Shown here piece after piece: positions 54,504 to 62,842 of a DNA stretch of 64,000 nt. The stretch is taken from the NCBI RefSeq assembly GCF_001968835.1, contig NZ_MRDE01000046.1, forward strand, positions 33,962 through 97,961, read 5' to 3'. Within the stretch, counting starts at the first letter, position 1. Every line of letters begins with the position of its first letter. The stretch comes from Tersicoccus phoenicis (GTDB taxonomy: Bacteria > Actinomycetota > Actinomycetes > Actinomycetales > Micrococcaceae). A program made the translations under genes and the position numbers. The notes below the pieces were generated by a model, which had not been told where the DNA came from, did not search any database, and saw only the letters and a program-made list of their open reading frames with translations.

Positions 54504-54806
54504 TCACTCGTCGTGGTTGACGCTCTGGCCCGTGCGCAGCTTCTCGGCCACGTCGGCGGCGAACGGCGCCAGGGGAGGCGCGAGGTCCATCAGGATCTCG
54601 TTGGCGGCCTGAGCCAGGAGGTCCCGCTGCAAGGGCGAGAGCATCATCAGGTGGTGCAGGTACGCGTCGACCTCGTAGTCACCGGCTTCCCCGCCGAGAG
54701 CGAAGTAGTGCAGCCACAAGCGCGGCCGATCCAGGTCTGCCGCGGCCATCGTGACCCGCAGCTGCCGGGCCTGTTCGCGGCCCACGGCGTCATCGTCCAG
54801 GTTCAC
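54504..54806 (-). CDS. Small protein of unknown function, downstream of GAF-ANTAR
   Basis: 100 residues, hydrophilic and helical (DLDRPRLWLHYFALGGEAGDYEVDAYLHHLMMLSPLQRDLLAQAANEILMDL). GTG at 54806 has GGAG 8 bases upstream and begins 4 bases after the ANTAR stop, so it is in the same operon. Not recognised. Confidence 0.7.
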   Translation of the reverse strand: MNLDDDAVGREQARQLRVTMAAADLDRPRLWLHYFALGGEAGDYEVDAYLHHLMMLSPLQRDLLAQAANEILMDLAPPLAPFAADVAEKLRTGQSVNHDE

Positions 54807-54810
54807 CGGG

Positions 54811-55529
54811 TCAACTCCGACGGCGATACTGCCGATCCACGATGTTCGCCGCCAGGTCCACCACCCGTCGCCGTCGCATCCGGGCGCTCTTCAGCAGTCT
54901 CACCCGGGCCGCGGTGGCGTCGATCCGGTGCCGCACCATCAGCGCCCCGGTGGCCCGAGCGATCACCTCGCGGCTCTCCAACGCCGATCTGAGCGACTCG
55001 CTGAGCCGGCCCGGCTGATCCGACGACTGACCGCACCCAGCAAGGTGGCAGCGGCCTCCGCCATCAGGCCGAGCACGTCCGCGTCCTGATCGGTGAAGGC
55101 CGCCGGCACGGTCGCGTACACCTTCATCGCCCCGAGACTCGAACCGTGGTAGGCCAGCGGCACGCTGACCGCGGACCGGACACCCAACTCGGCCGCCGCC
55201 CAGGCCCAATCCGGCCACCGCGGGTCGCCGCGCGTGTCGTCGAGACGCTGGACGGTCTGCGTCGACCACGCGGTCAGGCAGGGCCCCTCGCCGAGGTCGT
55301 ACTGCAGGTCGTCCGCGGTCCCGACGACCTCGTCGGTCGCGGCCCGCGTCAGGCGCTTGCCCTGCTCGTCGAGCAGTGACACTCCGACGCCGACCGCCGC
55401 CGGGATCACCATCCGGACGGCACGCGCCAAGTGCTCGACCGCGCTGGTCGCGTCCTCCTCGCTCAGCAGCATGCCGTGCAGGTTCGCAAACGCTAACGCC
55501 AGTTCGTTCGGTGGGGTTTCGGATGTCAT
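54811..55529 (-). pseudogene. GAF-ANTAR regulator with a single-base frameshift
   Basis: Frame 1 (55529 down to about 55025) encodes a GAF sensor (AVGVGVSLLDEQGKRLTRAATDE, DLGEGPCLTAWSTQ). A different frame then continues with an ANTAR RNA-binding domain (SLRSALESREVIARATGALM, RMRRRRVVDLAANIV) to the stop at 54811. The span is 719 bases, one short of a whole number of codons, so one base is missing near 55025. In this family GAF senses and ANTAR antiterminates. The frame break lies in a non-repetitive sequence, so a true mutation, an assembly error or programmed shift are all possible. Confidence 0.75.
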
Positions 55530-55684
55530 CGCCACCCTCTGTGGCTCGTCGATTCGTCCATCATGCTCAGCCTACGCCACATCGTCAGCACCCTTACCAA
55601 ATCGGCCGAAGTGGTACGGAACTGCCGCCGGGATCACGGGTCGGCCTCGTGGGCGCCGCTCGGTTCGGGAATCGAACACGACAA

Positions 55685-55800
55685 CACCCCGGCGTCGTCG
55701 CTGGACAGTCGACGACGCCGGGGTGCCGGCAGGCGGTCCGCCGCGCGCTTCGACGCGCGGCGGACCGCAGTGATCAGGCTGGGCTAGTGATCAGCCTGAG
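55685..55800. terminator. Three consecutive strong hairpins
   Basis: CACCCCGGCGTCGTCG (55685-55700) pairs with its complement at 55710-55725 (16 bp, loop 9). GCGGTCCGCCGCGCG (55733-55747) pairs with 55754-55768 (15 bp, loop 6). TCAGGCT pairs with AGCCTGA (about 55775-55800). They lie in the 277-base gap between two minus-strand genes, downstream of the PRC gene, and probably end its transcript. Confidence 0.6.
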
Positions 55801-55806
55801 GTCGGG

Positions 55807-56631
55807 TCAGCGATTGCGGCCGGTGTCACCGTCCGTGTCCGCGTCGATCTCCTCCTTGCGCACCTGCTCGGTGACGGTGGTCTGGTCCTCGACGTTCTGC
55901 TTGCCCAAGCGGACGCGCTCGGTCGCGACGACCTCCTTCTCCACCACCGGCCGCTCCTCGTGCAGGACGACCTCGTGCTCCTCCTCGGAGAGTTCGGGAC
56001 CGGCACCGGCCGCCGCGCGGTTCGCGTCCGTGATCGGCTCACGCTCGATCGTGACCTCCTCGCGCTCGACGGGCACCTGGACGGTCTGCTGCTCGGTGAC
56101 GATGTGCTTGCGCAGCCGCGCACGACCGGTCTCCACCGACTGCTTGCCGACCCGCAGGCGCTCCTCGGAGCGGGTCATGGCGTCGTCCGTCGTCGGCCCC
56201 GAGGTGTCGTGACCCACGGTGCCGTGAGCGTCGGCGTTGCCCGCGTCGGTGTCGTGGTGACCGCCGCCAGCCGCGTCGGTGTCGCGGTAGTCGCCGTCGG
56301 CCGCGCCGGACTGATCGGAGATGCCGTAATAGCGGTAGAGCTCGTCCTCCTCCTCGGGGGAGAGGTGACCCTGGTCCGCCTCGACGCGCGGGGCGTCGGT
56401 GATGACCTTCTTCTCGAACGGCACCCGCAGGCCTCGCTCGTCGAAGTCGGCGGTGCGGATCGGCACGAAGGTCTCCTTGGTGCCGAACAGACCCGTGCGG
56501 ACGGTCACCCACTCGGGCGAGCCGGTCTCGTCGTCCACGTACACCTGGCCGACGTCGCCGAGCCGGTTGTTGTCGGCGGTCAGCACGTCCGCGCCGATCA
56601 GGGAATTGATGGCGTTCTTGTCGATGCTCAT
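55807..56631 (-). CDS. PRC-barrel and DUF2382 stress protein
   Basis: 274 residues. N-terminal PRC-barrel (LIGADVLTADNNRLGDVGQVYVDDETGSPEWVTV) and a C-terminal DUF2382 domain (EERLRVGKQSVETGRARLRKHIVTEQQTVQVPVEREEVTIEREPI) typical of YsnF/AvaK-like proteins. A Gly/Asp/His-rich linker joins them. Usually general stress related; molecular role unknown. ATG with AAGGAG upstream. Confidence 0.88.
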   Translation of the reverse strand: MSIDKNAINSLIGADVLTADNNRLGDVGQVYVDDETGSPEWVTVRTGLFGTKETFVPIRTADFDERGLRVPFEKKVITDAPRVEADQGHLSPEEEDELYRYYGISDQSGAADGDYRDTDAAGGGHHDTDAGNADAHGTVGHDTSGPTTDDAMTRSEERLRVGKQSVETGRARLRKHIVTEQQTVQVPVEREEVTIEREPITDANRAAAGAGPELSEEEHEVVLHEERPVVEKEVVATERVRLGKQNVEDQTTVTEQVRKEEIDADTDGDTGRNR

Positions 56632-56744
56632 GAGTTCATCTCCTTGTGGTTGATGGCTCTATTGCCGGGTCCTCGAGCCGACCGTTCCGGTGAACCGGAC
56701 CTCGGTCGGGCGTGAGCCACGAAGGACAGCTCGATCACCCGTGG

Positions 56745-56757
56745 TTTACAGCGTAAG
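56745..56757. promoter_or_regulatory. Candidate TetR operator
   Basis: TTTACAGCGTAAG contains inverted TTAC/GTAA halves (56746-56749, 56753-56756) around AGC, like operators of TetR_C regulators (TTTACA...). It lies between the divergent PRC and TetR genes, about 150 bases before the TetR start. Confidence 0.4.
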
Positions 56758-56905
56758 TCTGTCTCCTGTGGTTCGATTCTACAAACCTAAGCCTGCTGAC
56801 GAAAGACCCCGGTGGTCGGATCCGCTCGCTGGCATGCGTGGATGGCACGGGCTATCGTCGGGAAGCAGCGTGTGCGAGAGCGAGCAGATGACGAGCGGAG
56901 GCGTG

Positions 56906-57631
56906 ATGCCACGGGAGCGCGAGTCCGCAGCCGAGCCGGCGGGAGGTCGCCGCCCCCTGAGCAGGGAGTTGATCGTCCGGGAGGCCATCGCCTTCATCGA
57001 CGACGAGGGCATCACGGCGCTCACCATGCGGGCGCTCGCCGGACGGCTGGGCGTCGAGGCGATGTCGCTCTACCGGTACGTCAACGGCCGGGAAGACCTG
57101 CTCGAAGCCGTCGTCGGCTCATTGGTGGAGCGGATCGAGGTGGCTCCGCCCGACGACGAGGGCCTCGCCGCGAACTGGCACGGGTACCTGCAGTGGTTGG
57201 CGCACTCGGTCCGTGACGTGGCGCTGCAGCATCCGGCGATCTTCCCTCTGGTCGCCACCCGCCATCCGGCCGCCACGTGGCTGCGACCGCCCCTGCGCAG
57301 TGTGCGCATCGTCGAGCAGTTCCTCACCACGTTGATCCAGCACGGCTTCCGCGAGGAACAGGCGGTCGAGATCTACCGGGTGTTCACCAGCTTCCTGCTC
57401 GGCCAGCTGCTGCTGGAGGTCGCGGCCCGCGGCGAGTCGACGGCACCGGTGCAGGTACCGCTCGACGAGGGCGACGCCGATGTTCCCAACCGCGACGAGG
57501 AACTGGACATCGCCCGGTTCCCCACCGTCGCGCGCCTGCGCTCGCTGCTGTCCGAGGACCACAGCCAGGCGGAGTTCGAACGCTCCCTCGAGGCCCTGCT
57601 CGACCGCCTGGACCTGCTCTTCGCTCAGTGA
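56906..57631 (+). CDS. TetR-family transcriptional regulator
   Basis: 241 residues. The N-terminal HTH is SRELIVREAIAFIDDEGITALTMRALAGRLGVEAMSLYRYVNGREDLLEAV, which fits the TetR_C group (MSLYRYV). A helical ligand-binding domain follows. ATG at 56906 has GGAG 5 bases upstream; ATG 56888 and GTG 56903 are alternatives. The downstream SRPBCC gene is 101 bases away. Ligand unknown. Confidence 0.88.
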   Translation: MPRERESAAEPAGGRRPLSRELIVREAIAFIDDEGITALTMRALAGRLGVEAMSLYRYVNGREDLLEAVVGSLVERIEVAPPDDEGLAANWHGYLQWLAHSVRDVALQHPAIFPLVATRHPAATWLRPPLRSVRIVEQFLTTLIQHGFREEQAVEIYRVFTSFLLGQLLLEVAARGESTAPVQVPLDEGDADVPNRDEELDIARFPTVARLRSLLSEDHSQAEFERSLEALLDRLDLLFAQ

Positions 57632-57732
57632 AGGCCCGGATGAACGACGCGCCCGGGCCAGCCAGACCGGTGGCTAGGCTGGCCGGGTACGGCATGAACG
57701 TTCCTCATCCTGCACCGAGAAAGGACCACGCC

Positions 57733-58236
57733 ATGGCGCGCCACACGAGCGAACACGATCACGATCCGGGCACCCACGAGGCCCGCATCGTCGTCTCCCG
57801 CGTCATCGACGCTCCCGCCGGTGATCTCTTCGACCTGTTGACCAACCCGGCTCGGCACCGGGAGTTCGACGGGTCCGGGTTCGTCCGGTCCGAGGACCGC
57901 AGCTTCCGGATCAGCCGGGTCGGCGACGTGTTCACCATGAACATGGAGGGTGCGCACATGGGCGGGGAGTACCAGACGGACAACCACGTCACCGCCTACG
58001 AGCAGAACAAGATGGTCGGCTGGAAGACCGCCCCCGCCGGCACCGAGCCGCCGGGATGGGAGTGGCTGTGGGAGCTGCAGGCCCAGGGCTCCGGCGCCAC
58101 CGAGGTCACCCTGACGTACGACTGGGGCAAGGTCACCGACAAGGAGCTGCTGAAGAAGGTCTCCTTCCCGCTGGTGAGCAAGGACCAGCTGGAGCAGTCC
58201 CTCGGCCTGCTCGCCGGCGCCGTCGCCGCGAGCTGA
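57733..58236 (+). CDS. SRPBCC (polyketide cyclase/START-like) protein
   Basis: 167 residues. Helix-grip fold pattern: VVSRVIDAPAGDLFDLLTNPARHREFDGSG at the start, then MNMEGAHMGGEYQTDNHVTAYEQNKMVGWK and a C-terminal amphipathic helix (SKDQLEQSLGLLAGAV). Binds a hydrophobic ligand; exact role unknown. ATG with AGAAAGGA upstream. Follows TetR in the same direction. Confidence 0.83.
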   Translation: MARHTSEHDHDPGTHEARIVVSRVIDAPAGDLFDLLTNPARHREFDGSGFVRSEDRSFRISRVGDVFTMNMEGAHMGGEYQTDNHVTAYEQNKMVGWKTAPAGTEPPGWEWLWELQAQGSGATEVTLTYDWGKVTDKELLKKVSFPLVSKDQLEQSLGLLAGAVAAS

Positions 58237-58330
58237 TCCTGCCGCCGCACCGCGGACCCCGGTCACTCCGCCGGGGACCGCTCTGCGTCCGGGGCGATCC
58301 GGTGGCTTCCCGCTGGCTTACGATCGCAGC

Positions 58331-59059
58331 GTGAAGCCCTTCCTCCTCCTGTCCACCCGCGACCACGAGGGCGCGGCGGAGGGTGAGTACGCGTCGTTCC
58401 TCGCCTTCACCGGACTGCCGGCCGAGCGGCTGCACCGGATCCGGCTGGTGTGCGAGCCCGACGCCGACGTCGAGCTCGGCCGGTACGCCGGGGTTCTCCT
58501 CGGTGGCAGCCCGTTCAACTCCTCCGATCCGCTGGAAGCCAAGTCCGCCGTCCAGGTGGCCGTCGAGGCGCGGTTGCGGCAACTGCTGGACACCATCGTC
58601 GCCGACGATCTGCCGTTCCTGGGCGCCTGCTACGGCGTGGGCACGCTCGGCGTGCACGCCGGCGGCGTCGTGGACCGGACGTACGCCGAACCGATCAGCG
58701 CCGTGCGCGTGACCCTGACCGACGCGGCCGCCGTCGACCCGATCTGCGCGGATCTGCCGTCGTCGTTCGACGCGTACGTCGGGCACAAGGAAGCGGTCCG
58801 GGAGTTGCCGCCCGGGGCGGTGCTGCTCGCCTCCTCTGCCGACTGCCCGGTGCAGATGTTCCGGCTGAAGCGGAACCTGTACGCGACCCAGTTCCACCCC
58901 GAGCTGGACGCGGCTGCCCTGGCGCAGCGGATCGACGTCTACAAGTACGAGGGGTACTTCCCGCCCGAGACGGCCGAGGACCTCAAGCGTGAGATCGCCG
59001 CGGCCGACGTCGAGGCCTCCCACGCGGTGCTCCGCCGCTTCGCCGAGCACTACGGCTGA
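58331..59059 (+). CDS. Class I glutamine amidotransferase (GMP synthase-like)
   Basis: 242 residues. Nucleophile motif GACYGVG (C in an elbow) and QFHPELD for the catalytic His and Glu; VLLGGSPFNSSD marks the first strand. Stand-alone GATase domains hydrolyse glutamine or act on glutathione-like amides (for example in folate/carbamate pathways). Substrate unknown. GTG start. Confidence 0.85.
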   Translation: MKPFLLLSTRDHEGAAEGEYASFLAFTGLPAERLHRIRLVCEPDADVELGRYAGVLLGGSPFNSSDPLEAKSAVQVAVEARLRQLLDTIVADDLPFLGACYGVGTLGVHAGGVVDRTYAEPISAVRVTLTDAAAVDPICADLPSSFDAYVGHKEAVRELPPGAVLLASSADCPVQMFRLKRNLYATQFHPELDAAALAQRIDVYKYEGYFPPETAEDLKREIAAADVEASHAVLRRFAEHYG

Positions 59060-59076
59060 CGTTCCTTCCCTCCCCG

Positions 59077-59316
59077 TTCTGCCCGGCAAATCCGCTGGAA
59101 CCGGAGAACCTGGCCGACCTGCAGGCCGCCGTCGTCGAACACGGCGCGGACCTGGTCTGGCGTTCGACGGTGACGCCGACCGTTGTTTCGTCATCGACGA
59201 GAAGGGTGCACCGGTCTTACCCTCGGCGATCACCGGGCCGGTCGCGAAGCGCGAGATCGCCGGGCGCGGGCCGCCGGGAAGGAGCGCCCCGCCGTCATCC
59301 ACAACCTACAGTCCGC
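59077..59316 (+). pseudogene. Decayed phosphomannomutase (manB-like) fragment
   Basis: Three reading frames together encode consecutive pieces of a phosphohexomutase: FCPANPLEPENLADLQAAVV (59077-59150), then LAFDGDADRCFVIDEKG with VLPSAITGPVAKREI (59157-59270, metal-binding DGDADR), then RPAVIHNLQSAV (59285-59316). The upstream and downstream parts of the protein are absent. It is an internal remnant with at least two frameshifts, flanked by family B repeats. Confidence 0.75.
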
Positions 59317-59318
59317 CG

Positions 59319-59380
59319 TTGGGACCGTTCCTACCGTTGAGGCGGTGGCAATTCCACGCATTTCGGTAGTACCTGTCCCA
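59319..59380 (+). repeat. Palindromic repeat family B, copy 2
   Basis: 62 bp with arms TTGGGACCGTTCCTACCG (59319-59336) and CGGTAGTACCTGTCCCA (59364-59380). It aligns end to end with the reverse complement of copy 1. Begins inside the region of the manB remnant. Confidence 0.7.
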
Positions 59381-59440
59381 CCGGGGACGGCGAGCCAGCC
59401 GCCCGTCTCCGTGGTGGCACGGCGACCCCCAGTTCCGCCA

Positions 59441-59499
59441 TTGGGACCGTTCCTACCGCCGGCTGGCGAGGGTGGGAGCGGGGCGGTAGGTTCGGGCCA
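59441..59499 (+). repeat. Palindromic repeat family B, copy 3 (degenerate)
   Basis: Left arm TTGGGACCGTTCCTACCG (59441-59458) is identical to copy 2; the right arm CGGTAGGTTCGGGCCA (59484-59499) is degenerate. The right end overlaps the first base of the PfkB start codon, so it may form part of the leader of that gene. Confidence 0.6.
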
Positions 59500-60416
59500 T
59501 GCTGTCAGTCATCGGGGAGTCGCTCGTCGACGTCGTCCAACGCGCGGGTGAGCCGCAGCGGGCCCACGTCGGCGGCAGCCCGCTCAACGTCGCGGTCGGC
59601 CTGGCCCGGCTCGGGCACGCCACCCAGTTCGTCACGCGCTTCGGCCAGGACCCCTACGGCGACATGATCGCGGGTCATCTGCGGGCCAATTCCGTGCTCA
59701 CCCCGCGGGCCGCAGACACGGGCCGCACCAGCGTCGCCGCGGCCCGGCTGCGGCCCGACGGCAGCGCCGACTACGACTTCGCCCTGCACTGGGAACTGCC
59801 CGGCCTGCTCGAGGAGCTGCCTCGCCTGCTGGCCGGCACCACGCTGGTGCACACCGGGTCCATCGCGACGATGCTCGAGCCGGGCGCCGACGCCGTGCTG
59901 GCGGCGATCGAGCACGCTCGGCCCGCCGCCACCATCGGCTTCGACCCGAACTGCCGGCCGTCCATCATCACCGACGTGCACCGCGCCCGGGCACAGGCCG
60001 AGCGGTTCACCGCGCTGGCCGACGTGGTCAAGGCCTCCGACGAGGACCTCGCCTGGCTCTACCCGGACCGATCCGTTGAGGAGGCGGCGACCGCGTGGCT
60101 CGAGCTCGGTCCCGCCGTGGTCGTCGTCACGCGCGGTGCCGAGGGCCCCTGGGGCCTCTGCCGGGCCGGGACGACGACGGTCCCCGCCGCCCGCGTGGAC
60201 GTCGTCGACACCGTCGGCGCGGGCGACTCCTTCATGGCCGCCCTGCTCTCCGTGGTGGTGGACCGTGGCTGGGACGGCTCCGCCCGGCGCGACCGGCTGC
60301 AGCGCGTCGGCGTTCAGGAACTGGCCGACATGCTGCGGTTCTGCAGTGCGGCGGCCGGGGTCACCGTCTCCCGGGCCGGCGCCAATCCGCCGACCCGGCA
60401 CGAGGTGCCCCGCTGA
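59499..60416 (+). CDS. PfkB-family sugar kinase (fructokinase-like)
   Basis: 305 residues. GESLVDVVQ at the start, GGSPLNVAVGLARLG (signature 1), FDPNCRPSI, and DTVGAGDSFMAALL (signature 2 with the catalytic Asp). Phosphorylates fructose or a similar sugar. The ribosome binding site is GGTAGG, inside repeat B copy 3. Confidence 0.88.
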   Translation: MLSVIGESLVDVVQRAGEPQRAHVGGSPLNVAVGLARLGHATQFVTRFGQDPYGDMIAGHLRANSVLTPRAADTGRTSVAAARLRPDGSADYDFALHWELPGLLEELPRLLAGTTLVHTGSIATMLEPGADAVLAAIEHARPAATIGFDPNCRPSIITDVHRARAQAERFTALADVVKASDEDLAWLYPDRSVEEAATAWLELGPAVVVVTRGAEGPWGLCRAGTTTVPAARVDVVDTVGAGDSFMAALLSVVVDRGWDGSARRDRLQRVGVQELADMLRFCSAAAGVTVSRAGANPPTRHEVPR

Positions 60417-60503
60417 CCGGTTCGCCGCCGGCCGCAGGCGCCGTCGTCGGTGGTGTCCGTTAGGTTGGAGACAGCACCCGCCGCTCCTGCTGGAAGGACC
60501 ACG

Positions 60504-61040
60504 ATGACCTCGATCGACCCGTACGACGAGCTGCCCTTCGTCCCCGCGTTCACCGTCACGTCCGAGAACGTCACCGACGGCGCCCCGCTCGACGCGCCGC
60601 AGCTCAGCGGCACCATGGGCGTGCCCGGTGGCCAGGATGTCTTCCCGCAACTGAGCTGGAGCGGGTTCCCGTCCGAGACGGAGAGCTTCGCCGTCACCGT
60701 GTTCGACCCGGACGCCCCCACCGCGAGCGGCTTCTGGCACCTGGCCCTGTTCAACCTGCCGGTCTCGACGACGTCGTTGCCGGCCGGCCCCGGCGAGGGG
60801 AAGCTGCCCGAGCTGCCCGAGGGCGCCGTCGTGCTGCGCAACGACGCCGGCTACCCCGGTTTCGTCGGCGCCGCCCCGCCGCCGGGGCACGGCCCGCACC
60901 GGTACATGATCGTGGTGCACGCGGTCGACGTCGAGCGGCTCGACATCCCCGAGGACGCCAGCCCGGCGTTCCTCGGCTTCAACCTGTTCAGCCACAGCAT
61001 CGGCCGCGCCCGGATCACCGGTACCTACGAGGCGAAGTAG
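60504..61040 (+). CDS. YbhB/YbcL-type phosphatidylethanolamine-binding protein (PEBP)
   Basis: 178 residues. PEBP core: [38 protein letters not shown], then [13 protein letters not shown] and a C-terminal strand-helix. Bacterial PEBPs are small cytosolic proteins of uncertain ligand. ATG with GGAAGGACC upstream. The HAD gene begins 6 bases after its stop. Confidence 0.87.
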   Translation: MTSIDPYDELPFVPAFTVTSENVTDGAPLDAPQLSGTMGVPGGQDVFPQLSWSGFPSETESFAVTVFDPDAPTASGFWHLALFNLPVSTTSLPAGPGEGKLPELPEGAVVLRNDAGYPGFVGAAPPPGHGPHRYMIVVHAVDVERLDIPEDASPAFLGFNLFSHSIGRARITGTYEAK

Positions 61041-61046
61041 CGGCCG

Positions 61047-61985
61047 GTGCGGTTGATCGCCAGCGACCTGGACGGCACGATCGTCGGTCACGACGGGAAG
61101 ATCTCGGCCCGCACGGTGGCCGCGTTCGATGCCGCCCGCGACGCCGGGGTGGGGATCGTCTTCGTCACCGGCCGGCCGCCGCGCTGGTTGGATCCACTGG
61201 TCGATCACCTGGGGCACGACGGGCTGGTGATCTGCTCGAACGGGGCCGTCCTGTACGACCTCGGGAAGCGTCGGGTGCTCTCCCGCACCACGATCGCCGC
61301 CGCCGACGTGTACGACGCCCGGGAACGGATCGAGGGGTCCTTCCCGGACGCGCGCTTCGCCCTGGAGTCGCTCGCCGGGTTCGTCGTCGAGCCCGGTTTC
61401 CTCGACATCGAGAGCATCGAGCTGACGGAGCTGCAGCCGCAGTGGATCCGCGACGTCCTGCCCCGCCGCGCCCGCGTCACGGGTGACGTGGAGGAGGAGA
61501 TTCCCGACGACGAGTCGGTGGTCAAGTTCCTGGCCAAGCACCCCACCCTGACGCCGGACGCGTTTCTCGCCGAGGTGCGCGACCTCGTCGGGGACCTGGT
61601 GGCCGTCACACACTCCAGCCCCGGCGTCGCCCTGGTCGAGATGGCCCCGCGCGGCATCGACAAGTCGGTGACGCTGGCCCGGTACGCGCAGCACCACGGC
61701 ATCGACGCGGCGGACGTGTACGCGTTCGGTGACATGCCCAACGACCGGCAGATGCTGCGCTGGGCGGGGCACGGTTACGCCATGGCCGGCGGACACCCGG
61801 AGGCGCGGGAGGCGGCCGACAGCGTCGCCCCACCCTTCGACGAGGACGGCGTGGCCCAGGTGATCGAACGGGTGCTGTCCGCGAACGGTCACCGGGAGGT
61901 GGCGACCACGTCCACCGCGACCGCGACCGCGGCCACGCCCACGTCGACCGCGGCGCCGGACCCGCAGGATCCGGCGCGTGCCTGA
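61047..61985 (+). CDS. Cof-type HAD phosphatase
   Basis: 312 residues. HAD motif I DLDGTIVG (nucleophile Asp), motif II TGRP, and motif IV FGDMPNDRQML. A C2B cap domain lies between. It hydrolyses small sugar phosphates or flavin phosphates. A low-complexity Thr/Ala tail ends the protein. GTG at 61047, 6 bases from the previous stop; overlaps the next gene by 8 bases. Confidence 0.85.
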   Translation: MRLIASDLDGTIVGHDGKISARTVAAFDAARDAGVGIVFVTGRPPRWLDPLVDHLGHDGLVICSNGAVLYDLGKRRVLSRTTIAAADVYDARERIEGSFPDARFALESLAGFVVEPGFLDIESIELTELQPQWIRDVLPRRARVTGDVEEEIPDDESVVKFLAKHPTLTPDAFLAEVRDLVGDLVAVTHSSPGVALVEMAPRGIDKSVTLARYAQHHGIDAADVYAFGDMPNDRQMLRWAGHGYAMAGGHPEAREAADSVAPPFDEDGVAQVIERVLSANGHREVATTSTATATAATPTSTAAPDPQDPARA

Positions 61986-62820
61986 GCGGCGCCACCCCCG
62001 GCGCCACCGGCCGGTGTCGTCTCGCGCCTATCTGGCCAACGTCGTCGACGGCGTCGGCCGGCCCAAGGGCCTCGCCCACCGCGGGTATGCCCCGGACGGG
62101 AACGAGAACTCCCTGGCCGCCGTGCAGGCGGCGGTCGACCTGGGTTGCGGCTGGGTGGAGACGGACGTGCAGGCCAGTGCCGACGGGGAGCTGTTCGTCT
62201 TCCACGACGACACCCTGGACCGGGTGACCGGTACGACCGGCCGGATCTCGACCATGACGGCGGCGCAGGTGCGGGCCGTGCGCGTCGGCGGTGATCCCAT
62301 TCCCACGCTGGCCGAACTGCTCGAGCGGTTCCCGGACGTGCGGCTGAACATCGACGTCAAGACCGGCGCCGGTGTCGCCCCGCTGGCGGCCGTGATCGAG
62401 CGGCTCGGCGCCCACGACCGGGTGCTCGTCGCATCCTTCTCCGACCGGCGACGTCGCGCCGTGCTGCGCCGACTGAGCCGACCGGTCGCCACCTCGGCCG
62501 GCACCGTGCTGACGGCCGTCTGGGTGCTCGCCGCCGCCGTTCCCGTGCTGGCGCCGGTCGCGCGACTCCTGCTGCACGGGGTCGACTGCCTCCAGGTACC
62601 CGAACGGCAGCCGCTCCTCGCCGGGCGCGCCGTTCCGGTGGTGACGTCGCGGACCATCGCCCTGGCCCATCGGTGGGGTCTGGAGGTGCACGTCTGGACG
62701 GTCAACGCCGCCGACGACATGCGCCGGCTGCTGGATGCCGGTGTGGACGGCATCGTCAGTGACCGAGCCGACCTGCTGGCGCAGGTGTTCACCGAGCGGG
62801 ACGCCTGGCCGCGCGGCTGA
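61978..62820 (+). CDS. Glycerophosphodiester phosphodiesterase
   Basis: 280 residues. GDPD motifs: AHRGYAPDGNENSLAAVQAAV (HRG and ENS), ETDVQASADGELFVFHDDTLDRVT (metal Glu/Asp and catalytic His), and VNAADDMRRLLDAGVDGIVSD at the end. It releases glycerol 3-phosphate from phospholipid head groups. GTG at 61978 overlaps the HAD stop by 8 bases. Confidence 0.9.
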   Translation: MPERRHPRRHRPVSSRAYLANVVDGVGRPKGLAHRGYAPDGNENSLAAVQAAVDLGCGWVETDVQASADGELFVFHDDTLDRVTGTTGRISTMTAAQVRAVRVGGDPIPTLAELLERFPDVRLNIDVKTGAGVAPLAAVIERLGAHDRVLVASFSDRRRRAVLRRLSRPVATSAGTVLTAVWVLAAAVPVLAPVARLLLHGVDCLQVPERQPLLAGRAVPVVTSRTIALAHRWGLEVHVWTVNAADDMRRLLDAGVDGIVSDRADLLAQVFTERDAWPRG

Positions 62821-62842
62821 GCTTCGCCGCCACGCCCTGCAC

